A DNA stretch of 64,000 nt. It comes from Rhodoplanes serenus. Lineage in GTDB: Bacteria > Pseudomonadota > Alphaproteobacteria > Rhizobiales > Xanthobacteraceae. Position numbers and translations under genes: made by a program. The stretch lies in NCBI GenBank assembly GCA_945893145.1, contig CAMDDZ010000006.1:44785-108784 (forward strand). Reading direction: 5' to 3'. Under the pieces are notes generated by a model that saw nothing but the letters and a program-made list of their open reading frames with translations, had not been told where the DNA came from and did not search any database. Of this stretch, positions 17,351-26,198 are shown in pieces (position 1 is the first letter of the stretch; every line of letters starts with the position of its first letter).

Positions 17351-17390
17351 AACCCTCTCTCCGCATCGGCGGGGAGAGGGTTTTCATTTT
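17351..17390. terminator. Bidirectional terminator between peroxiredoxin and rnhA
   Basis: AACCCTCTC (17351-17359) pairs with GAGAGGGTT (17374-17382), followed by TTCATTTTT for the rightward gene. The A-rich left flank also allows use by the leftward rnhA gene, which ends at 17384. Confidence 0.8.
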
Positions 17391-17839
17391 TGCGCGGCGC
17401 GGATGTCCTCGATCGCGGCGACGGCGAGCCGATCGGCGCGTTCGTTCAGCTCATGGCCGGCGTGGCCTTTGACCCAGCGCCAGTGCACCTCGTGCTGTTG
17501 CACCGCGGCTTCGAGCCGCCGCCACAGGTCGGCGTTCTTCACGGGCTTTTTGTCGGCGGTCTTCCAGCCGTTGCGCTTCCAGCCGTGAATCCATTTCGAA
17601 ATGCCGTCTTGAACGTATTTGCTGTCGGTGTGCAGCTCGACGGTGCATGGTTTTTTCAAAGCCTCCAGCGCCGAGATCGCGGCTATCAACTCCATGCGGT
17701 TGTTGGTGGTGTGCGCCTCGCCGCCCTTCAGCTCCTTCTCGTTGTCGCCGAAGGTCAGGATCGCGCCCCAGCCGCCCGGCCCGGGATTGCCCGAGCAGGC
17801 GCCGTCGGTGTGGATGATGACATGCGGACCGGCGGTCAT
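17384..17839 (-). CDS. rnhA: Ribonuclease HI
   Basis: The 151-residue enzyme has the RNase HI core with all four catalytic acidic residues in context: [54 protein letters not shown] and the His of [17 protein letters not shown]. It degrades RNA in RNA-DNA hybrids. It starts 12 bases after the stop of the radical-SAM gene, so it appears to be the last gene of that transcript. Confidence 0.97.
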   Translation of the reverse strand: MTAGPHVIIHTDGACSGNPGPGGWGAILTFGDNEKELKGGEAHTTNNRMELIAAISALEALKKPCTVELHTDSKYVQDGISKWIHGWKRNGWKTADKKPVKNADLWRRLEAAVQQHEVHWRWVKGHAGHELNERADRLAVAAIEDIRAAQK

Positions 17840-17851
17840 GCGCGGAAAATA

Positions 17852-19666
17852 TTATTCCGCAGCGATCGCGTGGTGCGTCAGGCGATCGACCTTGCGCTGA
17901 TGCGCGACGGCAGCCTTGCCACCGTCGGTCTTGGTGAGCAGATCGAGCGTCTCGTCGCCATCGTCGCCGACCGGCGTGAGCGCCTGATCCATGTAGTGCC
18001 GCTTCGCGGGATCGCGTGCGATGACAAACTTCCATGCCAATAGCGGGCCTATCGTACCCAACATGGCCACGTGTTTGGCCAGCGTCTCCCAGGCGAAACG
18101 CGGCCAAAACACCAGCGCGTTCTCGCGCGGCAGGCCCGGCCTGCGTTCGGACGGATGCTTGAGGCGTAGAATACCGCTTTGCAGCGGATGAACGTGTTCG
18201 ATGCGGTCGGTCGTGGCGAACGTGAACAACAGCTTGACCAGGCTGCCCAAGGGGCCGCCAGTCGCCGCCGTGCGGCGCAGCAGCGTTCGCATGTGTTCCG
18301 GCGTGTAATAGAGCGACCATGCCTCGTGATAGATCGCCTCCCAGTCCGCCATGCTCATGCGGCTGTGGGCCGTGCAGGCATGCTCGGTGTCGTATTTGTT
18401 GAGGTCGGAATCCATCGCGATCCCCTTGGTCCACAACGTTTGGTGGTCCTCGGAACCGGGGAGCGGTGTCAGGCAGAAAAATTCGAGAACGTCGAGCGGC
18501 AGCTCTTTTTGCACGATCGCGATATCGCGCCGGATCGTTTCCGGCGTGTCGGCCGGAAATCCGAGGATATAGCCCGCGAGCGTCATGATGCCCTGGGTTT
18601 TCCAGGCCAGCAGCATTTTGCGGTATTCGGTGATCTTGTTCTGGCGCTTCTTGGCGGCCGCGAGATTGTCCGGGTTGATATTCTCCAACCCGATGAACAC
18701 GCGCGTGACGCCGGCGCGCTTCGCCTTCTCGATGAAGTTTGGAATCTTGTGGCAGAGCGTATCGACCTGGATCAACAGGCCGATCGGGATGCGATCCTTT
18801 TCGCGCAGTTCGATCAGGCGGTCGAAAATCGCCTCCCAATCCTTGTTGCGGGCAAAGTTGTCGTCGGTGATGAAGAATTTGTGGATGCCCTGCGCCCAGT
18901 TGAGACGCACGAGATGCTCGACGTCGTCCGGTGACCGGAAGCGCGATTTGCGGCCCTGCACGTTGATGATGGTGCAGAACGAACATTGGTAGGGACAGCC
19001 CCGACCGGCGTCGAAGCTTGCGCTCAGGCCCAGCGTACGCTCGACCAATCGTTTCGGCAGAAACGGGACCGGCGTACCCTGAATTCCCGGAAGGTCTTTC
19101 ATGAAATTGTACACGGGGGCGAGCTGGCCCGCGGCGGCATCGCGCAACACGATTTCGAGCCGGCACTCAGCCTCGCCGGCGAACATGGCGATGCCCATGT
19201 CGCGGCACGCGTCGAGCTCGATGGCCCGGCCATCCAGCATCGACAGGCACCCCGAGACATGGAAGCCGCCCATGGCGACTTGAATGCCGGCCGCGCGGAA
19301 CGGCCGCGCGATGTCGAGCGCGCGGGGATATTGGTTCGATTGCACGCCGATCAGAGCGATACAGCCGAAATTGTCGTGCTTGCGGAATTGCGCCAGCAGC
19401 GCGGGCACATCGACGCGCGTGTTGGTCTCGTCCATCACCGAAATATCGATGGCAACGTCGGGGCCGAGCACCTGACGCTCGGCGCAATCGGCCGCAATGC
19501 CATACACCGCCGCGAGCGAATTCGATGGGATCATGGCGCGCCACCAGCGGATGACGTAGCCGTCGTCGTCATAATGCGATGGCTTGATCAGAACGAGTTG
19601 GAATCGGCGCGGCAGTAGGCTGCTCCGGTCGCTACGCGAGGCCGTCGATGCAACCGTGTCGAGCAC
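17852..19666 (-). CDS. B12-binding-domain radical SAM protein
   Basis: The 604-residue protein has an N-terminal cobalamin-binding-like region (about 20-170, with IALIGVQSNQYPRALDIARPFRAAG and VAMGGFHVSGC) and a radical-SAM barrel with the CxxxCxxC cluster in GCPYQCSFC near 227, VFIGLENINPDNL and LAGYILGFPADTPETI. Such enzymes carry out methylations or rearrangements through cobalamin and a 4Fe-4S cluster. The C-terminal 150 residues are hydrophobic in part (LGTIGPLLAWKFV), suggesting membrane or lipid contact. The substrate is unknown. It lies between thrB and rnhA, genes commonly adjacent in related genomes. Confidence 0.85.
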   Translation of the reverse strand: MLDTVASTASRSDRSSLLPRRFQLVLIKPSHYDDDGYVIRWWRAMIPSNSLAAVYGIAADCAERQVLGPDVAIDISVMDETNTRVDVPALLAQFRKHDNFGCIALIGVQSNQYPRALDIARPFRAAGIQVAMGGFHVSGCLSMLDGRAIELDACRDMGIAMFAGEAECRLEIVLRDAAAGQLAPVYNFMKDLPGIQGTPVPFLPKRLVERTLGLSASFDAGRGCPYQCSFCTIINVQGRKSRFRSPDDVEHLVRLNWAQGIHKFFITDDNFARNKDWEAIFDRLIELREKDRIPIGLLIQVDTLCHKIPNFIEKAKRAGVTRVFIGLENINPDNLAAAKKRQNKITEYRKMLLAWKTQGIMTLAGYILGFPADTPETIRRDIAIVQKELPLDVLEFFCLTPLPGSEDHQTLWTKGIAMDSDLNKYDTEHACTAHSRMSMADWEAIYHEAWSLYYTPEHMRTLLRRTAATGGPLGSLVKLLFTFATTDRIEHVHPLQSGILRLKHPSERRPGLPRENALVFWPRFAWETLAKHVAMLGTIGPLLAWKFVIARDPAKRHYMDQALTPVGDDGDETLDLLTKTDGGKAAVAHQRKVDRLTHHAIAAE

Positions 19667-19756
19667 GACCGTTCCAAATCAGACTGAGGAATGGCTGAAG
19701 ATACAGCACAGCCCCTACCAGCGCAGCCCCTATAAAGCAACCAACGTGCCGTTTTT

Positions 19757-20737
19757 CTACGCGATATCCTTCGCGGGCTGGATGCCATAGTCGCGCACGC
19801 TCGTCGCCTTCTGGTGGAAACGCAGCTTGCGGAAGTATTCCAGCGGATTTTTCGGCTGCACCAGCGCGCCCTTGGGCACGTCGAGCCAGTCGACCAGCCG
19901 GGTCAGCAGGAACCGCAGCGCCGCGCCGCGCGCGAGCTGCGGCAGGGCCTCAAGTTCGGCGGTGGAAAGCGGTCGCGTCGCGATATAGCCATTGAGCAGA
20001 TCGCGTCCCTTGGTGACGTTGTAGGAACGGTCGGGCTCGAAGCACCAGGCGTTGAGGCAAATCGCCACGTCATAGGCGAGCGTGTCGGTGCAGGCGAAAT
20101 AGAAGTCGATCAGGCCGGAAAGTTCTTGCCCGAGGAAGAACACGTTGTCGGGAAAAAGATCGGCATGGATCACGCCCTGCGGCAGGCCCTGCGGCCAGGT
20201 CTTTTCCAGGTGGACCAGCTCCTTCTCGATCGTCCCGCGCATGTCGCGCTGCACGGTGTCGGCGCGATCCGCGGCTTTCTCGAACAGCGGACGCCAGCCG
20301 GAAACCGACAGCGCGTTCTTGCGCTTCTTTGGAAAGTCGGCGCCGGCGAGATGCATCCGCGCCAGCGCCGCGCCCAACGCGCCGCAGTGCCAGGCGTCGG
20401 GCCGCCGGATCCACATGCCGTCGAGGAAGGTCACGACCGCGGCGAGCCTGCCGCAGAGCTTGCCGAGCGCCTCACCCTTGCGGTTCTTGACCGGCTGTGG
20501 ACAGTTGATGCCGCGCGACGCCAAGTGCTCCATCAGCGCCAGAAAAAACGGCACGTCGCCGGCCGCCACGCGCTTTTCGTACAGCGTGAGGATGTAATGG
20601 CCGCTGCGGGTGTGGACGAGGAAGTTCGAATTCTCGACGCCCTCGGCGATGCCCTTGTAGGACAACAGCTCGCCCAGTTCGTAGCCTTCGAGGAAGCGGC
20701 TCAGATCTTCGGTTGAGACGTCGGTATAGACGGCCAT
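19757..20737 (-). CDS. thrB: Homoserine kinase (ChoK/aminoglycoside-phosphotransferase type)
   Basis: The 326-residue protein starts [24 protein letters not shown] and carries the kinase-like motifs [55 protein letters not shown] and [12 protein letters not shown]. This is the alphaproteobacterial type II homoserine kinase, unrelated to the GHMP enzyme of E. coli. It makes O-phosphohomoserine for threonine synthesis. It lies downstream of ispH on the same strand, separated by a palindromic repeat, so it may have its own promoter. Confidence 0.93.
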   Translation of the reverse strand: MAVYTDVSTEDLSRFLEGYELGELLSYKGIAEGVENSNFLVHTRSGHYILTLYEKRVAAGDVPFFLALMEHLASRGINCPQPVKNRKGEALGKLCGRLAAVVTFLDGMWIRRPDAWHCGALGAALARMHLAGADFPKKRKNALSVSGWRPLFEKAADRADTVQRDMRGTIEKELVHLEKTWPQGLPQGVIHADLFPDNVFFLGQELSGLIDFYFACTDTLAYDVAICLNAWCFEPDRSYNVTKGRDLLNGYIATRPLSTAELEALPQLARGAALRFLLTRLVDWLDVPKGALVQPKNPLEYFRKLRFHQKATSVRDYGIQPAKDIA

Positions 20738-20774
20738 GGGCGTACTACGGCACTGCGTCGGCCGGTTCCGTCAA

Positions 20775-20874
20775 GGGGGCACTAGAATCATATGCTTGCT
20801 AGTGTCCCTTAGATTCCGAAGTTCGCATGAGAATGTGCCGCGAGTGTTTGCGAACTTCGGAATCGGGACACTAG
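20775..20874. repeat. Composite palindromic repeat with CTAGTGTCCC arms
   Basis: GATTCCGAAGTTCGCA (20812-20827) and its exact complement TGCGAACTTCGGAATC (20849-20864) form a 16-bp stem. Outside it, CTAGTGTCCC (20799-20808) pairs with GGGACACTAG (20865-20874), leaving a 3-base bulge. A third, partial arm GGGCACTAG lies at 20777-20785, able to pair with CTAGTGTCCC instead. It sits 10 bases past the ispH stop. Confidence 0.8.
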
Positions 20875-20883
20875 CCTGTCGGA

Positions 20884-21882
20884 TCAGGCTGCGGCTTCGC
20901 CGCGCAACTGGCGCGGCAGCGGGAAAAACATGCCGGACTCGTCGGCACCCGACACGGTCTCCACATCGAGCGTGTAGCGCGCCGCAAATGCATCGAGGAT
21001 TTCCTCGACCAGCACCTCGGGGGCGGAGGCACCGGCGGTGACGCCGAGCGTCTTGACCCCGTCAAACTTCGACCAGTCGATCTCGGCCGCGCGCTGCACC
21101 AGCACGGAGTAGCGGCAGCCGGCGCGTTCGGCCACCTCCTGCAGGCGCCGCGAGTTCGACGAGTTCGGCGCGCCGACCACCACAAGCGCATCCACCTGAG
21201 GCGCCACGCGCTTGACCGCCTCCTGGCGGTTTGTGGTGGCGTAGCAGATATCTTCTTTGTGGGGCGCAACGATGTTGGGGAAACGGCGCTTCAGTGTGGC
21301 GACGATCTCGGCGGTGTCGTCGAGTGAGAGCGTGGTCTGCGTCACGTAGGAGAGTTTGCTCGCGTCGCGCGGCTGGAACGCCTCGGCTTCCTCGACAGTT
21401 TGCACCAGCGTGATCGCGCCGTCCGGCAATTGGCCGAGCGTGCCGACCACTTCGGGATGGCCCGTATGACCGATCAGCACGATCTCGCGGCCGCGTTTGT
21501 AGTGGATCTCGGCCTCGCGATGGACCTTGGTCACCAGCGGGCAGGTGGCGTCGAACGAGAAGAAATTGCGGCGCTTGGATTCTTCCGGGATCGACTTCGG
21601 CACGCCGTGGGCGGAGAAAATCACCGGGGCCTGGGTGTCGGGAATCTCGTCGAGTTCCTCGACGAAGATCGCGCCCTTGGCCTTGAGGCTTTCGACCACG
21701 TAGCGATTGTGCACGATCTCGTGGCGCACATAGACCGGTGCGCCATAGCGCTTGAGCGCCTGTTCCACCGAATCAATGGCGCGCACCACGCCGGCGCAGA
21801 AGCCGCGCGGCGAGCACAGCAGAACTTTGAGCTGAGGCTTTGCGGAATTGCTTGAATTTTCAGCGGTCATAGCGGCGGTCAT
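20884..21882 (-). CDS. ispH: 4-hydroxy-3-methylbut-2-enyl diphosphate reductase
   Basis: The 332-residue enzyme catalyses the last step of the MEP isoprenoid pathway, giving IPP and DMAPP. The three iron-sulfur cysteines are in GFCAGV (29), DATCPLV and [10 protein letters not shown]; the substrate residues [20 protein letters not shown] and [10 protein letters not shown] are kept. The protein carries a 17-residue N-terminal extension. Starts at 21882 or 21870 are both possible. It is divergent from trcR, with both promoters in the 170-base gap. Confidence 0.97.
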   Translation of the reverse strand: MTAAMTAENSSNSAKPQLKVLLCSPRGFCAGVVRAIDSVEQALKRYGAPVYVRHEIVHNRYVVESLKAKGAIFVEELDEIPDTQAPVIFSAHGVPKSIPEESKRRNFFSFDATCPLVTKVHREAEIHYKRGREIVLIGHTGHPEVVGTLGQLPDGAITLVQTVEEAEAFQPRDASKLSYVTQTTLSLDDTAEIVATLKRRFPNIVAPHKEDICYATTNRQEAVKRVAPQVDALVVVGAPNSSNSRRLQEVAERAGCRYSVLVQRAAEIDWSKFDGVKTLGVTAGASAPEVLVEEILDAFAARYTLDVETVSGADESGMFFPLPRQLRGEAAA

Positions 21883-21944
21883 GGCCTCTCATTGCCAAGA
21901 CATGGCGTTCGGGCTACCGGCCTGTCAAGGATGCGGGTCCGCCA

Positions 21945-21974
21945 TTGGACAAATAGGGGTTAACTGCCTATATT
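21945..21974 (+). promoter_or_regulatory. Predicted promoter of trcR
   Basis: TTGGAC (21945-21950), an 18-base spacer and TATATT (21969-21974). The spacer includes GTTAAC, which could bind a regulator. The start would be near 21981, about 70 bases before trcR. Confidence 0.5.
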
Positions 21975-22052
21975 CAGACCACTTTCCGGTCATCTGTGAT
22001 GACGAGGGGCTTCGTCCGAGAGGGCGGGCGGGGCGTAGAGGAGATATTTGTC

Positions 22053-22769
22053 ATGCATGAAGCGCCGCTGATGCCGAAGGCGACTGCCGTCTGGCTGGTG
22101 GAAAACACCGCGCTGTCGTTCGATCAGGTCGCCGACTTCTGCAAACTGCATCCGCTCGAGGTGAAGGCCATCGCCGACGGCGATGCGGCCCAGGGCATTA
22201 AAGGCCTCGACCCGATCCAGACCGGCCAGCTGACCCGCGAGGAGATCGAAAAGGGCGTCGCCGACCCGGACCACAAGCTCAAGCTGTCCAACCCCAAGGT
22301 AGCGCTGCCGGAATCCAAGGGCCCGAAGAAAAAGGGTCCGCGCTATACGCCAGTGTCGCGCCGCCAGGATCGGCCGAACGCCATCCTTTGGCTGATCCGC
22401 AATCATCCGGAGCTGAAGGATGCGCAGATCATGCGCCTCGTCGGCACCACCAAAACGACCATCCAGGGTATCCGCGAGCGCACCCACTGGAACGCTGCGA
22501 GCCTGAGCCCACTCGACCCGGTTACGCTCGGCCTGTGCTCGCAGATCGACCTCGACTTCGAGGTGCAGCGCGCGTCCAAGGAAAAGCCCGTGCCGGCGGA
22601 TACCGGCGTGACGTTGCTGCCCGCCGGTGTCACCACCGCTCCGGCGCAGCCGACCGGCGACGACATGCCGGTGCAGCCGAAGTCCAAGCAAAAGGACGAG
22701 CTCAACGTCGACGCGGTGTTCGCCAAGCTCAAGCAGCTCGGCGGCAAGTCCGAAGACAAGGGCAACTGA
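22053..22769 (+). CDS. trcR: Cell-cycle transcriptional regulator TrcR (DUF1013)
   Basis: The 238-residue protein has the conserved DUF1013 core: LMPKATAVWLVENTALSFDQVADFC, then KKKGPRYTPVSRRQDRPNAILWLIRNHPELKDAQIMRLVGTTKTTIQGIRERTHWN, which looks like a helix-turn-helix. In Caulobacter this family is a cell-cycle regulator of transcription. The C-terminus is Pro/Ala-rich and ends with an amphipathic helix (VDAVFAKLKQLGG). The ATG at 22053 is preceded by GAGGAG; upstream in-frame ATG codons from 21996 lack a good site. Confidence 0.88.
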   Translation: MHEAPLMPKATAVWLVENTALSFDQVADFCKLHPLEVKAIADGDAAQGIKGLDPIQTGQLTREEIEKGVADPDHKLKLSNPKVALPESKGPKKKGPRYTPVSRRQDRPNAILWLIRNHPELKDAQIMRLVGTTKTTIQGIRERTHWNAASLSPLDPVTLGLCSQIDLDFEVQRASKEKPVPADTGVTLLPAGVTTAPAQPTGDDMPVQPKSKQKDELNVDAVFAKLKQLGGKSEDKGN

Positions 22770-22784
22770 CGGCGGTTGATTTCA

Positions 22785-23237
22785 TCAACGCCGCCAGCGC
22801 ATCCGGAACACCGGATGGCCGGACACCGGATTGACGTCATCGCCCGCGTGCGCGAAGCCGTGCTTTTCGTAGAAGCGGATGGCGCGGTCGTTGTCCGTGT
22901 TGACCAATAGCTCGATGCGGGCAGGCGAGCGGCGCTTGGCCTCATCGAGCAGCAGCGCCGCAACCTCGCTGCCCCAGAATTCCGACGCGACCACGATCTG
23001 ATCGAGATAGTGGCTCGCCGGATCGATGGTTACAAAGCCTTCGAGCACGCCATCGGTTTCCGCAACCACGATTTGCGCATGAGGCACGAGCTCGTTCCGC
23101 CAGCGCTCACGCCACCAGTCGAGGCGGGCCGCGAAATCGATGCCGGGATAGGCCTGTTGCCAGGTCCGCCGCCACAGCTCGATCGCCGCATCCTCGTCGG
23201 CGGCGACGTAGGGGCGGAGCTTGACGGGCTGCGTCAC
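22785..23237 (-). CDS. GNAT family N-acetyltransferase
   Basis: The 150-residue protein has a GNAT fold: LRPYVAADEDAAIELWRRTWQQAYPG, VAETDGVLEGFVTID, LDQIVVASEFWGSEVAALLLDEAKRR (the acetyl-CoA loop, with a less usual GSEVA in place of QxxGxG/A) and VNTDNDRAIRFYEKHGFAHAG. The acceptor is unknown; the pattern is close to enzymes acting on small amines. Its start overlaps the stop of the upstream MotB-like gene by four bases (ATGA), so translation is coupled. Confidence 0.9.
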   Translation of the reverse strand: MTQPVKLRPYVAADEDAAIELWRRTWQQAYPGIDFAARLDWWRERWRNELVPHAQIVVAETDGVLEGFVTIDPASHYLDQIVVASEFWGSEVAALLLDEAKRRSPARIELLVNTDNDRAIRFYEKHGFAHAGDDVNPVSGHPVFRMRWRR

Positions 23238-24253
23238 CGCTCCGTCAGCTTCAGCTCAATGCGGCGGTTGCGGCTGTAGGCTTCTTCGGTCTTGTCCGGA
23301 TCGATCGGCTGGAATTCGCCGAAGCCGGCGGCGACCAGGCGCTGCGGCGGCACGCCTTTGCTGATCAGGTACTGCACCACCGCAATGGCGCGCGCAGCCG
23401 ACAGCTCCCAGTTGCTGCGCGGCGGTGGTAGCGGCCGCACGTCGGTGTGGCCATCGACGCGCATCACCCAGGCGATCTCCTGCGGAATCTGCTTGTCGAG
23501 TTCGAGGATCACGCTCGCGAGCTTGTCCAGCTCGGTGCGGCCTTCGGCCTTGAGCACCGATTGGCCGGTGTCGAAGAACACCTCGGAGGGAAACACGAAA
23601 CGGTCGCCGACCACGCGAATGTCGGCCCGAGTGCCGAGAATGGCGCGCAGGCGTCCAAAGAAGTCGGAGCGGTAACGCGACAGCTCCTGCACCCGTTGTG
23701 CCAACGCGACATTGAGCCGGGTGCCGAGGTCGGCAATGCGCGACTGCGATTCCTGTTCGCGCCGTTCGGTGATTTCGAGCGCGGCTTCCAGCGCGCCGAG
23801 CTGACGGCGCAACGCCGCAAGCTGCTGATTGAGCACCTCGACCTGGGCCAGGGCGCGCAGCGAGATGCGTTTCTCGGAGTCGAGCTGGCTCGATAGTTCG
23901 GTGACCTTGCCTTGCGCGGTCGCGGTCCCGGTGCCGAGTTCCTCGTAGAGGCCCTTGTAGCGGTCGCGTTCGCCTTCGCTTGCGGAGAGGCTCGCACGCA
24001 GTTGCGCGATCTGCTCTTCGAGCGAAAGCTTGCCGGTCTGCTCCAACGAGAGCAATTCGGTGAGCTGCGCGATGCGGGCAGAGAGCCGCGAGAGTGCGGT
24101 GTCTTTGCCGGTCACTTCCTGCGACAGGTAGAACTGCACAAGCACGAACAGCGTGAGCATGAAGACGATGCCGAGGATCAGCGTCGAAAGCGCATCAACG
24201 AATCCCGGCCAATAGTCGATGCCGCGGTGGCGGCTGCTGCGGGCGAGGGCCAT
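23234..24253 (-). CDS. MotB-like OmpA-domain protein with long coiled coil
   Basis: The 339-residue protein has one N-terminal membrane helix preceded by GFVDALSTL, where the Asp (residue about 20) matches the proton-conducting Asp of MotB-type stators. A coiled coil of about 140 residues follows (heptads from about 50 to 190), then an OmpA peptidoglycan-binding domain (VFFDTGQSVLKAEGRTELDKLA, VDGHTDVRPL, NRRIELKLTER). It should form a proton-driven complex with the MotA-like protein encoded 18 bases upstream. Flagellar genes are absent nearby, so a role other than swimming is likely. Confidence 0.85.
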   Translation of the reverse strand: MALARSSRHRGIDYWPGFVDALSTLILGIVFMLTLFVLVQFYLSQEVTGKDTALSRLSARIAQLTELLSLEQTGKLSLEEQIAQLRASLSASEGERDRYKGLYEELGTGTATAQGKVTELSSQLDSEKRISLRALAQVEVLNQQLAALRRQLGALEAALEITERREQESQSRIADLGTRLNVALAQRVQELSRYRSDFFGRLRAILGTRADIRVVGDRFVFPSEVFFDTGQSVLKAEGRTELDKLASVILELDKQIPQEIAWVMRVDGHTDVRPLPPPRSNWELSAARAIAVVQYLISKGVPPQRLVAAGFGEFQPIDPDKTEEAYSRNRRIELKLTER

Positions 24254-24271
24254 GGTCCGATGCTCGTCTTG

Positions 24272-25270
24272 CTACTTGTCGACGTGTTCGCGCGTGAGGT
24301 GCTCGAGCAGGCGGCGGATCTCGCGGTGCTGCTCGGCCTGCGAATCGACCCAGTCGCGGATCATCTGTTGCTCCGTACGCATGTGATGAACCAGCCCCTG
24401 AATAGCCTCGGCGAGGTTCGCCATGGCGGTGGTCGCCGCCTTGTTGCTCCCGCCGTCGGTGATCGCTTCGCGCAGCCGTTCGATCGAGCCCCGGATTTCG
24501 GTGGAGACGCTGGGACCGGCCAGCACACCGGCGCTCGAGGGGATCGGCTCGCCGCCGAGATCGCGCACCGAGGTCGCAAGCCAGTCTTCGAGGTCGGTGT
24601 GAAAGCGGTTTTGCGCCTGGCTCATTTGCAGGTCGAGGAAACCGAGCACCAGCGAGCCGGCGAGGCCGAACAGCGAGGATGAGAACGAAATCCCCATGCC
24701 CTTCAGCGGCTGCGCCAGCCCTTCCTTCAGGGAGTCGAAGACCGAACCCGCATCGCCGCCAACCTTCAGGTTTTCGATCACGCTGCCGACCGAGCTCACC
24801 GTTTCGATCAGGCCCCAGAAGGTGCCAAGCAGACCGAGGAAGATCAGCAGGCCGGTCATGTAGCGCGAGATTTCGCGCGCCTCGTCGAGGCGGATCGCAA
24901 TAGAATCGAGCAGGCCGCGCATGGTCAGCGATGACATCTGCATGCGGCCGATGCGGTCGCCGAGGATCGCCGCCATCGGGGCGAGCAGCACCGGCGGCTT
25001 TTCCACCGTGATGCCGGGATCGGCGAGCCGGAAACCGTTCACCCAGGAGACTTCGGGAAACAGCCGGATCACCTGTCGAAACGACAGCACGATGCCGATG
25101 AACAGCACGCCGATGATCAAGGAGTTGAGCGGCGGATTGGCCCTGAAGGCCACCATGATGGGCTGGTGGATGACGACGACGACGAGGCCGCACAAAATCA
25201 GAAAGACCAGCATCCGCACCAGAAAGATGCGTGGCGAGGAAACTTTGAAGGGATCGATGTCTTGCGCCAT
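24272..25270 (-). CDS. MotA/TolQ/ExbB-like proton channel protein
   Basis: The 332-residue protein has membrane helices near residues 15-40, 48-70, 130-155 and 200-225. The helices YMTGLLIFLGLLGTFWGLIETV and GMGISFSSSLFGLAGSLVLGFLDL match the two core helices of MotA/ExbB proteins. The C-terminal third is helical, cytoplasmic and polar. It pairs with the OmpA/MotB-like gene that follows. The ATG at 25270 (MAQDIDPFKV) is preferred; the in-frame ATG at 25363 would add a non-conserved leader. Function is not known, perhaps envelope energisation. Confidence 0.85.
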   Translation of the reverse strand: MAQDIDPFKVSSPRIFLVRMLVFLILCGLVVVVIHQPIMVAFRANPPLNSLIIGVLFIGIVLSFRQVIRLFPEVSWVNGFRLADPGITVEKPPVLLAPMAAILGDRIGRMQMSSLTMRGLLDSIAIRLDEAREISRYMTGLLIFLGLLGTFWGLIETVSSVGSVIENLKVGGDAGSVFDSLKEGLAQPLKGMGISFSSSLFGLAGSLVLGFLDLQMSQAQNRFHTDLEDWLATSVRDLGGEPIPSSAGVLAGPSVSTEIRGSIERLREAITDGGSNKAATTAMANLAEAIQGLVHHMRTEQQMIRDWVDSQAEQHREIRRLLEHLTREHVDK

Positions 25271-25394
25271 AGCCGGCCTTTTCGTCACCGAAGCCTGAAT
25301 ATGGCACAGGCCCGGCGAAAGCAAACGCATGTTATTTGTCGCGTTTGCGGCGCAAATGGGCACGCGGCGCCGTGGGCGGAACTGCCGAAAACGC

Positions 25395-26192
25395 CTATTC
25401 CTTGGCGGCGCCTTGCAGCAGGGTCAGCAATTCGCGGTGCATCGTCTCGTTGCCGGCCACGATATGGCCGGTCGTGAACATGCCGTCGCGGCCTTCGAAG
25501 TCGGTGACGAAGCCGCCGGCCTCGCGCACGATGATCAACCCGGCTGCGATATCCCAGGGTTTCAGATTGCGCTCCCAGTAGCCGTCGAATCGCCCGGCCG
25601 CCAGATAGGCCAGATCGAGCGCCGCCGAGCCGAACCGGCGCAGCCCCGCGACCCTCTTTTGCACGGCGGCCAGCTCACGCAATCCCAGTTCGAGGTCGCC
25701 GCGGCCGTAATGCGGCAGGCCCACCGCGATCACCGCCTCGGTGAGGCGCAGGCGCGCCGCCACCCGGAGCCGCTTGTCGTTGAGGAACGCGCCCTTGCCG
25801 CGTTCGGCGACGAAAAGCTCGTCGGTGATCGGATTGTAGATCACGCCGGCGACGATCGTGCTGTCGCGCTGGAGTCCGATCGAGATCGCGAACTGCGGCA
25901 GACCGTGCAGAAAGTTGGTGGTGCCATCGAGCGGATCGACGATCCAGGTGTGCGTCTTGTCGGTGCCCTTGCGGTGGCCGCCTTCCTCGCCGAGGAAGCC
26001 GTAACCCGGCCGCGCCTTGGCGAGTTCCTCGCGCAGCGTCTCCTCAGCGCGGCGATCCGCGGCGGTGACGAAATTCGCCGGACCTTTGAGCGAAACCTGA
26101 AGCTGCTCGACTTCGCCAAAATCGCGCTTGAGCGAGCGCGAAGCCTTTCGCGCGGCGGCAACCATGACATTGATGAGTGCGGATTTGAGCAT
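25395..26192 (-). CDS. suhB: Inositol monophosphatase family protein (SuhB)
   Basis: The 265-residue protein has the metal-binding motifs of the family: FLGEEGG near residue 67, WIVDPLDGTTNF near 84 and KPWDIAAGLIIVREAGG near 212. Members dephosphorylate inositol phosphates; SuhB also binds RNA polymerase/Nus factors during rRNA synthesis. It lies 6 bases after the efp stop, so both are co-transcribed. Starts at 26192 or the internal Met at codon 10 are possible. Confidence 0.92.
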   Translation of the reverse strand: MLKSALINVMVAAARKASRSLKRDFGEVEQLQVSLKGPANFVTAADRRAEETLREELAKARPGYGFLGEEGGHRKGTDKTHTWIVDPLDGTTNFLHGLPQFAISIGLQRDSTIVAGVIYNPITDELFVAERGKGAFLNDKRLRVAARLRLTEAVIAVGLPHYGRGDLELGLRELAAVQKRVAGLRRFGSAALDLAYLAAGRFDGYWERNLKPWDIAAGLIIVREAGGFVTDFEGRDGMFTTGHIVAGNETMHRELLTLLQGAAKE

Positions 26193-26198
26193 CTGTCG

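Noticed and set aside
20799..20874. Classical Rho-independent terminator for ispH
   Set aside because: The stem is strong but neither side has a T-tract; it fits a palindromic repeat element better.
23234..25270. Zorya-type phage-defence system
   Set aside because: MotA/MotB-like proteins are present as in ZorA/ZorB, but no ZorC, ZorD or ZorE gene is nearby and the flanks are housekeeping genes.
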